A stretch of DNA of 64,000 nt, from the NCBI RefSeq assembly GCF_036226745.1, contig NZ_CP109013.1:3100001-3164000 (forward strand), given 5' to 3'. Each line of letters begins with the position of its first letter. Within the stretch, counting starts at the first letter, position 1. The position numbers and the translations under genes are program-made. This DNA is from Streptomyces sp. NBC_00683 (lineage in GTDB: Bacteria; Actinomycetota; Actinomycetes; Streptomycetales; Streptomycetaceae). This document shows positions 15,659-23,681 of the stretch, piece by piece. The notes under the pieces are model-generated. The model was not told the DNA's origin, made no database searches, and saw only the letters and a program-made list of their open reading frames with translations.

Positions 15659-16611
15659 GCCGCCTCCATCCAGATGTCGGCCAGGGACTCCTCCAGATTG
15701 ATCCGGGGGCGCCAGCCGAGCCGGTCCCTGGCGGTGCGCACATCGGCCTGCTGCCACGCGCCGCAGCCGTCCGGGTAGGGGGACGGGGTCGCGGCGAGAT
15801 GCTCGACGACGGACTCCGCGGAGGTCCGGGGCGCGCCGATCGGGAGCCGGGCGGGAGGCGAGTCCAGCTCGTGGAGAGCGCCCGCGTATCCGGCGACCCT
15901 GGCGAGGACCGCCGCCGCGTCGCGCAGCCTCACGGCCCTGCCGGTGCCGATGTTGACGACGCCCTGGGCGGCGGACAGCGAAGCGGCGTGGACGGCGCGC
16001 GCCACGTCCCGTACGTCGACGAAGTCGCGCTGCACACCGAGGCCGCTGAGCTTGAGCTCGGGGTCGCCGGACTGCATGGCGCGGCGCATCGTCTCGGCGA
16101 GCCTGCCGAGCGGGGAGCCCGCCGGGGTGCCGGGCCCGACCGGCGAGAAGACCCGCAGGACGACGGCGTCCAGGCCGGAGCCGAGGACGAGCTCGGTGGC
16201 GGCGAGCTTGCTGACGCCGTACGGGCCTCCGGGACGGGGCACGGCGTCCTCGGGGGTGGACGAACCGGGCTGCGAGGGCCCGTACTCGGAGGCGCATCCG
16301 ACCTGGACGAGCCGGGCGCTGCAGCCGCTGCGCCGCATGGCCTCGCAGACGGTGGCGACGGCGACGGTGTTGTGGCGGGTGAGGTCGCGTGCGCCGCCGC
16401 GGGTGGCGCCCGCGCAGTTGACGACGACTCCGGGGTGGACCGCGTCCAGGAAGCGGGTGAGCGCTCCGGGACTTCCGCCAGCGAGGTCGAAGCGTACGTC
16501 GGCGTCGTCGCCGCGGCCGAGCGCCGTGAGGTGCACGGCGGGGTCGGCGAGCAGGCGGTCGGCGACGAAGCGGCCGAGGAATCCATTGGCTCCGAGCAGC
16601 AGAACCCTCAT
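15646..16611 (-). CDS. NAD-dependent sugar epimerase/dehydratase
   Basis: 321-residue extended short-chain dehydrogenase. GANGFLG at residues 7-13 is the Rossmann nucleotide-binding loop, YGVSKLAATE carries the catalytic Tyr-x3-Lys, and the C-terminal half has the nucleotide-sugar features RDFVDVRDVARAV and VNIGTGRAV. The family converts UDP- or dTDP-sugars, e.g. 4-epimerases. It sits inside the putative polysaccharide operon. Its ATG overlaps the stop of a 19-codon ORF by ATGA, and its end overlaps the spherulin-4-like gene by 13 bases. A UDP-GlcNAc/GalNAc 4-epimerase role would fit a Pel-like pathway, but this is inference from neighbours. Confidence 0.83.
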   Translation of the reverse strand: MRVLLLGANGFLGRFVADRLLADPAVHLTALGRGDDADVRFDLAGGSPGALTRFLDAVHPGVVVNCAGATRGGARDLTRHNTVAVATVCEAMRRSGCSARLVQVGCASEYGPSQPGSSTPEDAVPRPGGPYGVSKLAATELVLGSGLDAVVLRVFSPVGPGTPAGSPLGRLAETMRRAMQSGDPELKLSGLGVQRDFVDVRDVARAVHAASLSAAQGVVNIGTGRAVRLRDAAAVLARVAGYAGALHELDSPPARLPIGAPRTSAESVVEHLAATPSPYPDGCGAWQQADVRTARDRLGWRPRINLEESLADIWMEAACRI

Positions 16612-16667
16612 CGCGCGCCCCCTGAGTGCCGACGGCGGGTTGCCGGTGCGAGGGATTGGGGGGTCAT
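16608..16667 (-). CDS. Possible 19-residue leader peptide upstream of epimerase
   Basis: Short ORF with an aaggag ribosome-binding site nine bases before its ATG (16667). It would encode 19 residues rich in Arg, His and Ser, and its TGA overlaps the epimerase ATG by four bases (ATGA). The arrangement suggests coupling of epimerase translation to this ORF. It fills part of the 133-base gap after the membrane-protein gene. No family is recognised; it may also be a chance reading frame. Confidence 0.4.
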   Translation of the reverse strand: MTPQSLAPATRRRHSGGAR

Positions 16668-16744
16668 GTCCGGTGTCTCCTTGAGGAAGGTGTGGTGCGG
16701 GAGGAAGGTCCGCGGCGTCGGCTCCGCGGATGGGCGTTCTCTGG

Positions 16745-18019
16745 TTACGCCGTGGCGTGGGCGGAAGCCCGGGAGAGCGCGACCGAGGCGTGGATCAGGA
16801 GGCCGAGGGCGGCGACGCCGCAGGCCAGGGTGGGTACTCCTCCGGTGCCGGCCGTCATGACGAGGGCCTCGACGGGCCGGGCGAGGAGGTCGAGACCGGG
16901 CAGCCGCCCGGCCAGGATCAGGAAGGGAGCGGCCACTTCGACGGCGCATGCTGCGGCGAGTCCGGTGGCGGCGGGTTCGGGGAAGCCGTGGACGGCCAGC
17001 AGGCGGGCCAGGAAGAGCAGGGCTCCGAGCGCGGCCGGGGCGAGAGGGGCTCCGCCGCCCCCGTAGCCGAGATCCGCGAGGAACAGCAGGGCGCCCAGCG
17101 CGCACAGGAAGACGGCGACGAGGCCGAGGAGCAGGGGGCGTACTCCGTCACCGAACTCCGCCAGCCCGTGGCTGCCGGCGAGGCGGTCGCGGGCGTGCAC
17201 GGCGAACAGGTGCGCGCACCAGGCGGCGGGGGCCACGGCCAGCGCCAGCCCGAGCACGGGCGCGGGCGCCGCCGCCCAGTGCCCGTCGGGACCACCGCTG
17301 ATGACCTGGCCGAGCAGATCGTCGCCGTACACCGCGTAACCGAGGAGCCAGCAGACGTACAGCGTGACGCCGCCGACGCTGTCCGCGGTGCGCAGGGGGC
17401 CGGTCCGCAGGCAGAGCCGGAGCGCGAGGGCGACGAGCAGCGCCCCGACGGCCGTCACGGCGAACCGCGCCTCCCCGTCGAGGACCCCTTCGGTGGCCCT
17501 GAGCGCCCCGACGGTCGCGAGGCACGCGGCGCCGGGCAGCAGCGCGAGCAGCGTCCAGCCGGCCCGCGCCTCGGTGTCGGGCCCCGGCTGCGGGGCGTCG
17601 GAGGGGGTGGGCCGTACAGCGCCCGGTACGCGGGCGTAGAGCTCCTCCGCGAGGCTGAAGACGTCACGGTGCCGGTAGCGGGCGGCGGTGCGGTCGGTGA
17701 GCCCGTGGGCCTCCAGACCGGCGGCGATCTCCAGGGGGTCGACGGCCCGCTCGCAGAGGTCGCGGTGCCGGTGCATGAGCAGCTTCACGGGGTCGGCGGG
17801 GCCGCGCCGCGCGGCGGGCCTGCGGGCGGGGTGGTAGGCGATCTCGGGTGCGCGGACGCCGGGGGCGGCCGGTTCCGGGGCACCGCCGGCCGGCGACGCG
17901 GACGTCCCGCCGTCCGTGTCGCCGGTGGCCGTGGCGGACAGCGGGTCCGTCGCGGTGGCCTCCGGGGCGCGCTCCGGCAGTGCGGCGGCTCCGGCCCGGA
18001 CGTCGGTCGGTCGGCCCAT
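16745..18019 (-). CDS. Multi-span membrane protein of polysaccharide operon
   Basis: 424-residue protein of unknown family. The first 130 residues are hydrophilic, Ala/Pro/Asp-rich, then a small conserved-looking helical block (HRHRDLCERAVDPLEIAAGLEAHGL). About eight hydrophobic segments follow, e.g. LLALLPGAACLATVGAL, LLLGLVAVFLCALGALLF and ACGVAALGLLIHASVAL. It lies between the PelF-like glycosyltransferase and the epimerase gene, so a role in glycan export or in supporting the synthase is the simplest reading. ATG at 18019 has ggagga six bases upstream; an ATG at 18061 that overlaps the glycosyltransferase stop by eight bases is a serious alternative and would add 14 residues. It has fewer membrane spans than PelG. 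Confidence 0.72.
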   Translation of the reverse strand: MGRPTDVRAGAAALPERAPEATATDPLSATATGDTDGGTSASPAGGAPEPAAPGVRAPEIAYHPARRPAARRGPADPVKLLMHRHRDLCERAVDPLEIAAGLEAHGLTDRTAARYRHRDVFSLAEELYARVPGAVRPTPSDAPQPGPDTEARAGWTLLALLPGAACLATVGALRATEGVLDGEARFAVTAVGALLVALALRLCLRTGPLRTADSVGGVTLYVCWLLGYAVYGDDLLGQVISGGPDGHWAAAPAPVLGLALAVAPAAWCAHLFAVHARDRLAGSHGLAEFGDGVRPLLLGLVAVFLCALGALLFLADLGYGGGGAPLAPAALGALLFLARLLAVHGFPEPAATGLAAACAVEVAAPFLILAGRLPGLDLLARPVEALVMTAGTGGVPTLACGVAALGLLIHASVALSRASAHATA

Positions 18020-18053
18020 CGTGGGTCCTCCGTGGTCATGGCCGGTCAGGTCG

Positions 18054-19862
18054 TCACGCATCGCGGTCCCCCGCTCGGCGTGCGCCCGCGCACACGCCCT
18101 CCTCGGCTCCGACCGCCCAGCTCGGCACCCGGGGGGCGCCCGAAGCCGCCGGGGCGGGAGGCAGGTGGCCCAGCACATGGGCCTCGGGGGGTGTGGCGAA
18201 GGGGCGTGGCGGGCCGTCGGGGTCCTCGGGACCCGCTGTCGCCGCCCATCGGGCCGGGGACTGCATCACGAGGTCCAGATAAATGCCGCGAAATGCCGCA
18301 AGGTTCTGCTCGACGGTGAAGAGTTCGAGCGCCCGGGCACGTGCCGCGGCGCCGAGTCGTGCGCGGCGCTCGGGGTCGCGCAGCAGCGCGACGCAGGCGT
18401 CGGCGAGCGCCCGGGGGTTGCGCGGGGGCACCACGAGCCCCGTACCGCCGATGACTTCGACCACGGCGCCCACGTCCGTCGAGACGGTGGCCCTGCCGCA
18501 GAACATCGCCTCGACCAGGCTGATGGGGAAGCCCTCGACAACGCTGGACAGGACGACGACACCGCCCGCCGCGTAGGCCTCCGCCAGGTCGGGTACCTCG
18601 GGGCCGCCGATCTCCTCGAAGGTGACCGGGTTGTCGCCCACGGCGTGCGCGTCCGTCGCCTCGTCGGGGAAGAGCTGGGCGGCGAGCGCCTTGCAGTGCG
18701 CGAGGTAGGTGTTCCCCTCGCCGCCCTGGGCCGGGGCCCCGAAGATGCGCAGCCGGGCGTCCGGTTCGGCCCGGCGCACCTCGGCGAAGGCGTGCAGCAG
18801 GGCGATCAGGTCCTTGGCGGGTTCGATCCGTCCGATCCAGACGAGCGTGTCCGGACCGCCGTCGTCGTCGCCCTCCCCGACGGCCGCGAAGCGCTCCGCC
18901 TCCATGCCCGGGTAGACCGTGCGCAGCTTGGCGCGGTCGGCCCCGCACCGCTCCTGCCAGCGGCGTACATGGGTGTTGCCGGGCGTGATGACCGCGGCCT
19001 GCCGGTACACCTCGGAGGCCAGCTGCCCGTGGAAGTTGGCCAGCAGGGCGCGCACCGGCGCACCGAACGGCGCCTCGGGCGCGGCCAGATAGTGCGTCCG
19101 CAGCGGTACACCGTGTTCCGTGACCAGCAGCGGTACTCCGAAGAAGCGTTTGGCCAGCAGCCCGGGCAGGGCCGCGGCGCCGCCGGAGGCCGCGTGGCAG
19201 AGGTCGACCGCCCCGAGGCTCTCCTCGTCGTACCAGTCGAGGGAGAGCGGGCGCAGGACGCGCTCCAGTTCGGCGGCGAAGGCGAGGTAGTCGGGGACGG
19301 TCGCGCCGTGCACGGTCCGTCCGGTCCCCGGGGCGCGGCACGCCGACTCCACGATCCGTACGGTCACCTCGGAGCGCAGTGCGGTGTGCAGGCCACCGCG
19401 CTCCCGGGCCAGTTCGGCCAGACCGTAGAGGCCGTCGGTGAAGCGGTCCGCCGACGCGGCGCAGGCGGCCGCCCGCCCGGTGTCCTCGCCGGTCTCCGCG
19501 GCGGCGTCGCCCCCCGCACAGACCGCGTCGACGAGCGCCGTCACGTGCGAGGTGAAGCGCCGCCGGTCGCGCCGCCCGTACGAGCGCCCGAGGCCGGTGG
19601 CGAGCCGGCCGGGCAGCCCTCTCGGACGGAGTCCGTGCCGGGCCTCGTCGTCGTGCGTCCACAGCGGCGCCGTCCGCACCCGCGCGACCCGGTCCGGGAG
19701 CCTCACCCAGCCCTGTTGTTCCTGGTGGGCGGAGCGGCTGAGCGCGAAGAGGTCGAACTCGTGCTGGGGCAGACCGCGCACCAAGCGGTCGCACCAGAGT
19801 CTGGACTCACCGGTCGCATACGGATAACCACCGTCCGTGAGGAGTCCGATCCGCACGAGCAC
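18054..19862 (-). CDS. PelF-like glycosyltransferase (GT4, DUF3492 type)
   Basis: 602-residue retaining GT-B glycosyltransferase. The N-terminus LLTDGGYPYATGESRLWCDRLV resembles the DUF3492 opening of PelF (LLTEGTYPY..GGVSSW), VTEHGVPLRTHYL matches its ITEHG segment, WIGRIEPAKDL is the start of the C-terminal Rossmann domain, and EGFPISLVEAM near residue 440 is the GT4 E-x7-E motif. PelF polymerises UDP-GalNAc/GlcNAc in Pel exopolysaccharide synthesis. GTG at 19862 follows gggaga by about seven bases; a GTG two codons in is also possible. First gene of the operon that continues with the membrane protein, epimerase and spherulin-4-like protein. The C-terminal 70 residues are Pro/Ala-rich and probably disordered. 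Confidence 0.83.
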   Translation of the reverse strand: MLVRIGLLTDGGYPYATGESRLWCDRLVRGLPQHEFDLFALSRSAHQEQQGWVRLPDRVARVRTAPLWTHDDEARHGLRPRGLPGRLATGLGRSYGRRDRRRFTSHVTALVDAVCAGGDAAAETGEDTGRAAACAASADRFTDGLYGLAELARERGGLHTALRSEVTVRIVESACRAPGTGRTVHGATVPDYLAFAAELERVLRPLSLDWYDEESLGAVDLCHAASGGAAALPGLLAKRFFGVPLLVTEHGVPLRTHYLAAPEAPFGAPVRALLANFHGQLASEVYRQAAVITPGNTHVRRWQERCGADRAKLRTVYPGMEAERFAAVGEGDDDGGPDTLVWIGRIEPAKDLIALLHAFAEVRRAEPDARLRIFGAPAQGGEGNTYLAHCKALAAQLFPDEATDAHAVGDNPVTFEEIGGPEVPDLAEAYAAGGVVVLSSVVEGFPISLVEAMFCGRATVSTDVGAVVEVIGGTGLVVPPRNPRALADACVALLRDPERRARLGAAARARALELFTVEQNLAAFRGIYLDLVMQSPARWAATAGPEDPDGPPRPFATPPEAHVLGHLPPAPAASGAPRVPSWAVGAEEGVCAGARRAGDRDA

Positions 19863-19934
19863 ACCCCCGATCTCCCTTGTGGGCGGCCGCCGTTGATCGG
19901 CGACTCACAGCGGGACGACCGTAAGCGGATACGC

Positions 19935-19970
19935 CGGTGGTGCGACGGACGGTTGTCCGTCGCACCACCG
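19935..19970 (-). terminator. Hairpin between ABC importer and polysaccharide operon
   Basis: Perfect 16-bp inverted repeat (19935-19950 with 19955-19970) with a 4-base loop, about 75 bases after the stop of the ABC ATPase gene. It most likely ends the ABC operon and leaves about 70 bases for the promoter of the glycosyltransferase operon; an operator role is the alternative. Confidence 0.6.
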
Positions 19971-20045
19971 AAAGGGGTGAACCACCGTAACTTTCCCGCC
20001 CCCGTCGCGTTCTGTCGCGATAAGGTGCCGTTCGGTTACAGGGCG

Positions 20046-21689
20046 TCAGGCTGCGGCCAGCTCCTTGCGGGCGGCGCGGCGCACGGCCGCACGTGCCGGA
20101 TCGAGCGCCGGAACAGCCGCCAGGAGCTGCTTCGTGTACGGGTCCTGCGGGGATCCGTACACCTCGTCCACCTCTCCCTGTTCGACGATCCGGCCCGCCC
20201 GCATGACCGCCACCCGGTCGCTGACCTGCCGTACGACCGCCAGGTCGTGGGCGATGAAGACCAGGCCGATGCCCAGCTCGCGCTGGAGCTCGGCGAGCAG
20301 CGCGATCACCTGGGCCTGGGTCGTGACGTCGAGCGCGGAGACCGGTTCGTCGCACACGATCAGCTTCGGCTCCGCCGCCAGTGCGCGGGCGATCCCGATC
20401 CGCTGCCGCTGCCCCCCGCTGAACTCGTGCGGGTAGCGCTCGTACCGGTCGGCGTCGAGTCCTACCCTCTCCAGCAGTTCGCGCACCCGGTCCCGGATCC
20501 GTGTCTCGTCGCTCCCGCCCGCCGCACGGAGCGGATCGGCGACGGACTCACCGATCGAGCGGCGCGGGTTGAGCGAGGCGACGGGGTCCTGGAAGACCAT
20601 CTGGAGCTCACGGCGGTGCGGGCGGAGCGCCTTCTCCGAGAGGGAGCCGATCTCCGTACCCCCGTACCGGAGCCGGCCCGCCGTCGGGTCGAGCAACCGC
20701 ACAAGCATGCGGCCGAGCGTCGTCTTGCCGCTGCCGCTCTCCCCCACGATGCCCAGGGTCTCGCCCCGGCGGACGGTGAGCGAGACACCGTCCACGGCCG
20801 TGACCCGGCGTGCGCCCCGGCCGAACTCCCGCCGTAGGCCGACGGCTTCGAGCAGCGGTTCGCCGCCCGCCTCCGCAGCCCTCGGGCCCGGGATCCGCGG
20901 CACGCGTTTCACATCCGCCCGGGGTACCGACGCGAGCAGTTCACGGGTGTACGGCTGCCGGGGCGCACCCAGCACCTCGGCGACCGGGCCGCGCTCCACC
21001 GCGCGCCCGTCCTGCATCACCAGTACGTCGTCCACGCTCTCCGCCGCGACGCCCACGTCGTGCGTGACCAGCAACAGCCCCATGCCCGTCTCGTGGCGCA
21101 GGTCGTGCAGCAGGTCCAGGATCTGGGCCTGCACGGTGACGTCCAGGGCCGTGGTCGGCTCGTCGGCCACGATCAGCTGCGGTTCGCAGGCCAGCGCCAT
21201 CGCGATGAGCGCACGCTGCCGCATCCCGCCCGAGAACTCGTGCGGCCGGAACCCCGCCCGGCGCGCCGCGTCGGGGATGCCGACCCGGTCCAGGACCTCG
21301 ACGGCCCTGGCGCGCGCGGCCCGCCGCGAGGCGGAGGTGTGCACCCGGTACACCTCGGCGATCTGGTCGCCGACCGTGTAGTACGGGTCGAGCGAGGAGA
21401 GCGGGTCCTGGAAGACCATAGCGGCCTTCGCACCCCGCAGCGCCCGCAGTCCGCTCTCGTCCGCGCTGCCCACGTCCGTGCCGGCGACGTGGACGGACCC
21501 GGTGACCCGGGCCCCTGTACCGCGGTGCAGTCCGAGCAGCGCGTACGCGGTCGCGCTCTTGCCGGAGCCGGATTCGCCGACGACGCCGAGCGCGCCGCCC
21601 GCCTCCAGGGTGAACGAGAGTCCGTCCACGGCCCGGACGGTTCCGAAGTCGACGGTGAGGTCCTCGACCCGGATCAGCGGCGTTGTCAT
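20046..21689 (-). CDS. Peptide/nickel ABC transporter, fused double ATPase (DppD-DppF type)
   Basis: 547-residue protein carrying two complete ABC ATPase domains that are separate DppD and DppF subunits in enteric bacteria. The first has GESGSGKSA, FQDPLSSLDPYYTV, SGGMRQR and VADEPTTALDV; the second has GESGSGKTT, FQDPVASLNPRRS, SGGQRQR and VCDEPVSALDV. Each is followed by the oligopeptide-binding C-terminal extension (YTRELLASVP; YTKQLLAAVPAL). Its ATG overlaps the stop of the permease gene by four bases (ATGA). It is the last gene of the binding protein-permease-permease-ATPase operon. It powers uptake at the inner face of the membrane; the substrate is not determined. Confidence 0.93.
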   Translation of the reverse strand: MTTPLIRVEDLTVDFGTVRAVDGLSFTLEAGGALGVVGESGSGKSATAYALLGLHRGTGARVTGSVHVAGTDVGSADESGLRALRGAKAAMVFQDPLSSLDPYYTVGDQIAEVYRVHTSASRRAARARAVEVLDRVGIPDAARRAGFRPHEFSGGMRQRALIAMALACEPQLIVADEPTTALDVTVQAQILDLLHDLRHETGMGLLLVTHDVGVAAESVDDVLVMQDGRAVERGPVAEVLGAPRQPYTRELLASVPRADVKRVPRIPGPRAAEAGGEPLLEAVGLRREFGRGARRVTAVDGVSLTVRRGETLGIVGESGSGKTTLGRMLVRLLDPTAGRLRYGGTEIGSLSEKALRPHRRELQMVFQDPVASLNPRRSIGESVADPLRAAGGSDETRIRDRVRELLERVGLDADRYERYPHEFSGGQRQRIGIARALAAEPKLIVCDEPVSALDVTTQAQVIALLAELQRELGIGLVFIAHDLAVVRQVSDRVAVMRAGRIVEQGEVDEVYGSPQDPYTKQLLAAVPALDPARAAVRRAARKELAAA

Positions 21690-22675
21690 GACAGGACCAC
21701 CCGTCGGTCGGCCAGCGCGTACAGGACGTCCGCGACGGCATTGGCGAGCACCACGAAGAAGCCGGTCACGAGCACCATGCCGACGACCACCGGCAGGTCG
21801 ACGACCTTGACGGCGTGGACAAGTTCGCGCCCGATGCCCGGGATCCCGAAGAGGGATTCGGTGAGGACCGCGCCGCCGAACATGGAACCGAAGTCGAGGG
21901 CGCTGAGCGCGATCACCGGTGCGAGCGCACCGCGCAGCGCGTGCCGCCCGATGATGGCGCGCTCGCTGACCCCGTACGCGCGGAAGGTGCGCACATGGTC
22001 CTCGGCGAGCGTCTCCAGCATGGAGCTCCTGGTCAGCCGGGCGTACTTGGCGGACTCGATGAGGGCGAGGGACACCCAGGGCAGCAGCAGCCCCCAGGCC
22101 CACTGTTCGGGGTCCTCGGCGAACGGCACGTAGGTCGGCGACGGCAGCCACTGGAGGGTGGAGCAGAAGACGATGATGAGCAGCAGCCCGATGACGAACA
22201 CGGGCGTGGCCGTGCCGGCCAGGGTCAGCCAGGTCAGCACCCGCTCGGTGATCCGGCCCCGCCGCCAGGCGGACAGCACTCCCGTACCGACGCCGAGCAG
22301 GACCCAGCCGGCGAACGCGCCGATGACGAGCGATCCGGTGACCGGCAGTTTGGCCAGGATCAGCTGGGTGACCTGCTGGTCGCTCTGGTACGAGACTCCG
22401 AGGCAGGGCGCGGGGCAGTGCTCGGTGCCCGTCCCGGTGGAGTAGTCGTGCCCGGCGACGATGCCCTGGAGGAAGTGCCAGTACTGCGTGTACACCGGGT
22501 CGTCGAGCCGGAGCTGTTCGGTGACCTGGGCGACCTGTGCGGGCGAGCAGCGCGGACCGCAGGCGATCTGGGCGACGTCGCCGGGGGCGACGTAGAAGAC
22601 CGCGTACAGGATGACGGTCAGGGAGAGGAGTACGAAGACGGCGCCGCCGATGCGCCGCAGCAGGAATCCGGTCAC
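21686..22675 (-). CDS. ABC transporter permease, DppB type
   Basis: 329-residue membrane permease. It opens with the DppB/NikB signature (FLLRRIGGAVFVLLSLTVI..VAPGD) and contains the EAA-loop region (RAYGVSERAIIGRHALRGAL) and FGIPGIGRELVHAV near the C-terminus. About six membrane spans are visible. An extracytoplasmic insert with four Cys (CGPRC; CPAPC) between the first two spans is longer than in E. coli DppB and may form disulfides. GTG at 22675 overlaps the end of the preceding permease gene by four bases, and its stop overlaps the ATPase start, so the three are translationally coupled. Note the order: the C-type permease comes first. Confidence 0.92.
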   Translation of the reverse strand: MTGFLLRRIGGAVFVLLSLTVILYAVFYVAPGDVAQIACGPRCSPAQVAQVTEQLRLDDPVYTQYWHFLQGIVAGHDYSTGTGTEHCPAPCLGVSYQSDQQVTQLILAKLPVTGSLVIGAFAGWVLLGVGTGVLSAWRRGRITERVLTWLTLAGTATPVFVIGLLLIIVFCSTLQWLPSPTYVPFAEDPEQWAWGLLLPWVSLALIESAKYARLTRSSMLETLAEDHVRTFRAYGVSERAIIGRHALRGALAPVIALSALDFGSMFGGAVLTESLFGIPGIGRELVHAVKVVDLPVVVGMVLVTGFFVVLANAVADVLYALADRRVVLS

Positions 22676-23679
22676 GACGCCCGCCCCTTCGAAGGTTCCT
22701 TGCGCTCCTTGCGTCCGGTGCCGATCCGCAGCCGGGACGCGGCCCGCGGGTCGAGAGCCGTGCGGACGCCCTCGCCGAAGACGGTCAGGGCGAGCACGGT
22801 GACGAAGAGGAGCCCGGCCGGCAGCAGCAGATAGGTGGGGGCCGACTGGTACCAGGTGTCCGCCTCGGTGAGCATCTGCCCCCAGGACGGTGTGGGCGGT
22901 TTGATGCCGACGCCGAGGAAGGACAGGGCAGCCTCGACGGTGATGTTGACGGGGAAGAGCAGCGCGGCGTACGTGATGACGGGCGCGGCGAGCGAGGGCA
23001 GCAGTTCGCGCCGGGCGACGCTCCATTTCCCGCGTCCGCTCAGCCTGGCCGCCGCGACGAAGTCGAGCGACTTCAGGCTGAGCGCCTGGGCACGCACGAT
23101 CTTCGACGTGCCGGCCCAGTTGATTCCGCCGATGACCAGGGCGATCAGGACGGGCCGGGGGAAGGCGGGCGGGACGATCGCGAGGAGTCCCAGGGCGATG
23201 ACCATGAGCGGCAGGGCGACGTTGATGTCGGTGATCCTGCTGAGGACCTGGTCGACCCAGCGGTTGCCGAGTGCCGCGGCGAGTCCCACGACGAGGCCGA
23301 TGGCGACCTGCAGGAGGGTGGCGACGACGGCGACGCCGAGGGAGACGCGGGCTCCGTAGACGACGCGGGCGAAGAGGTCTCGGCCGGTCTGCGGTTCGAC
23401 ACCGAGCCAGTGCTCGGCGCTGATGCCGCCGAAGGGTCCGATGGGCACCCCGCCGGCGGCCGAGTCGACGAGGTCGGGGTGGTAGGTGTTGGGGTCCTGG
23501 CCCGCGAGCGCGGTGAGCAGCGGCGCGGCGAGGGCGGCCAGGATGAGCAGGAGGACCACGACCGCCGCGGCGGTGGCCGCGCGCTGTGCGCGCAGCCGCT
23601 GCCGGAACTGCCGGGCCCCCGAGGCGGGAGCGGCCACCGGGGCCGCTCCCGCCTCCTGGACCAGAAGTGCTTCCGACAT
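22672..23679 (-). CDS. ABC transporter permease, DppC type
   Basis: 335-residue membrane permease of the OppC/DppC family. A basic cytoplasmic N-terminus (RQFRQRLRAQR) precedes the first span. HWLGVEPQTGRDLFARVVYGARVSL is the family signature. The EAA loop is AARLSGRGKWSVARRELLPSL, and LSFLGVGIKPPTPSWGQML follows near the C-terminus. It pairs with the DppB-type protein encoded next. The ATG at 23679 is only two bases from the stop of the binding-protein gene, so the whole set is one operon. A basic C-terminal tail follows the last span. Substrate is likely a small peptide or similar solute. Confidence 0.92.
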   Translation of the reverse strand: MSEALLVQEAGAAPVAAPASGARQFRQRLRAQRAATAAAVVVLLLILAALAAPLLTALAGQDPNTYHPDLVDSAAGGVPIGPFGGISAEHWLGVEPQTGRDLFARVVYGARVSLGVAVVATLLQVAIGLVVGLAAALGNRWVDQVLSRITDINVALPLMVIALGLLAIVPPAFPRPVLIALVIGGINWAGTSKIVRAQALSLKSLDFVAAARLSGRGKWSVARRELLPSLAAPVITYAALLFPVNITVEAALSFLGVGIKPPTPSWGQMLTEADTWYQSAPTYLLLPAGLLFVTVLALTVFGEGVRTALDPRAASRLRIGTGRKERKEPSKGRAS

Positions 23680-23681
23680 GG

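Noticed and set aside
13436..15778. Plus-strand frame of 780 codons across moeZ
   Set aside because: Antisense artefact; moeZ on the minus strand has all its catalytic motifs.
17916..20837. Plus-strand frame of 970 codons
   Set aside because: Runs through glycosyltransferase and ABC genes that are clearly coded on the minus strand.
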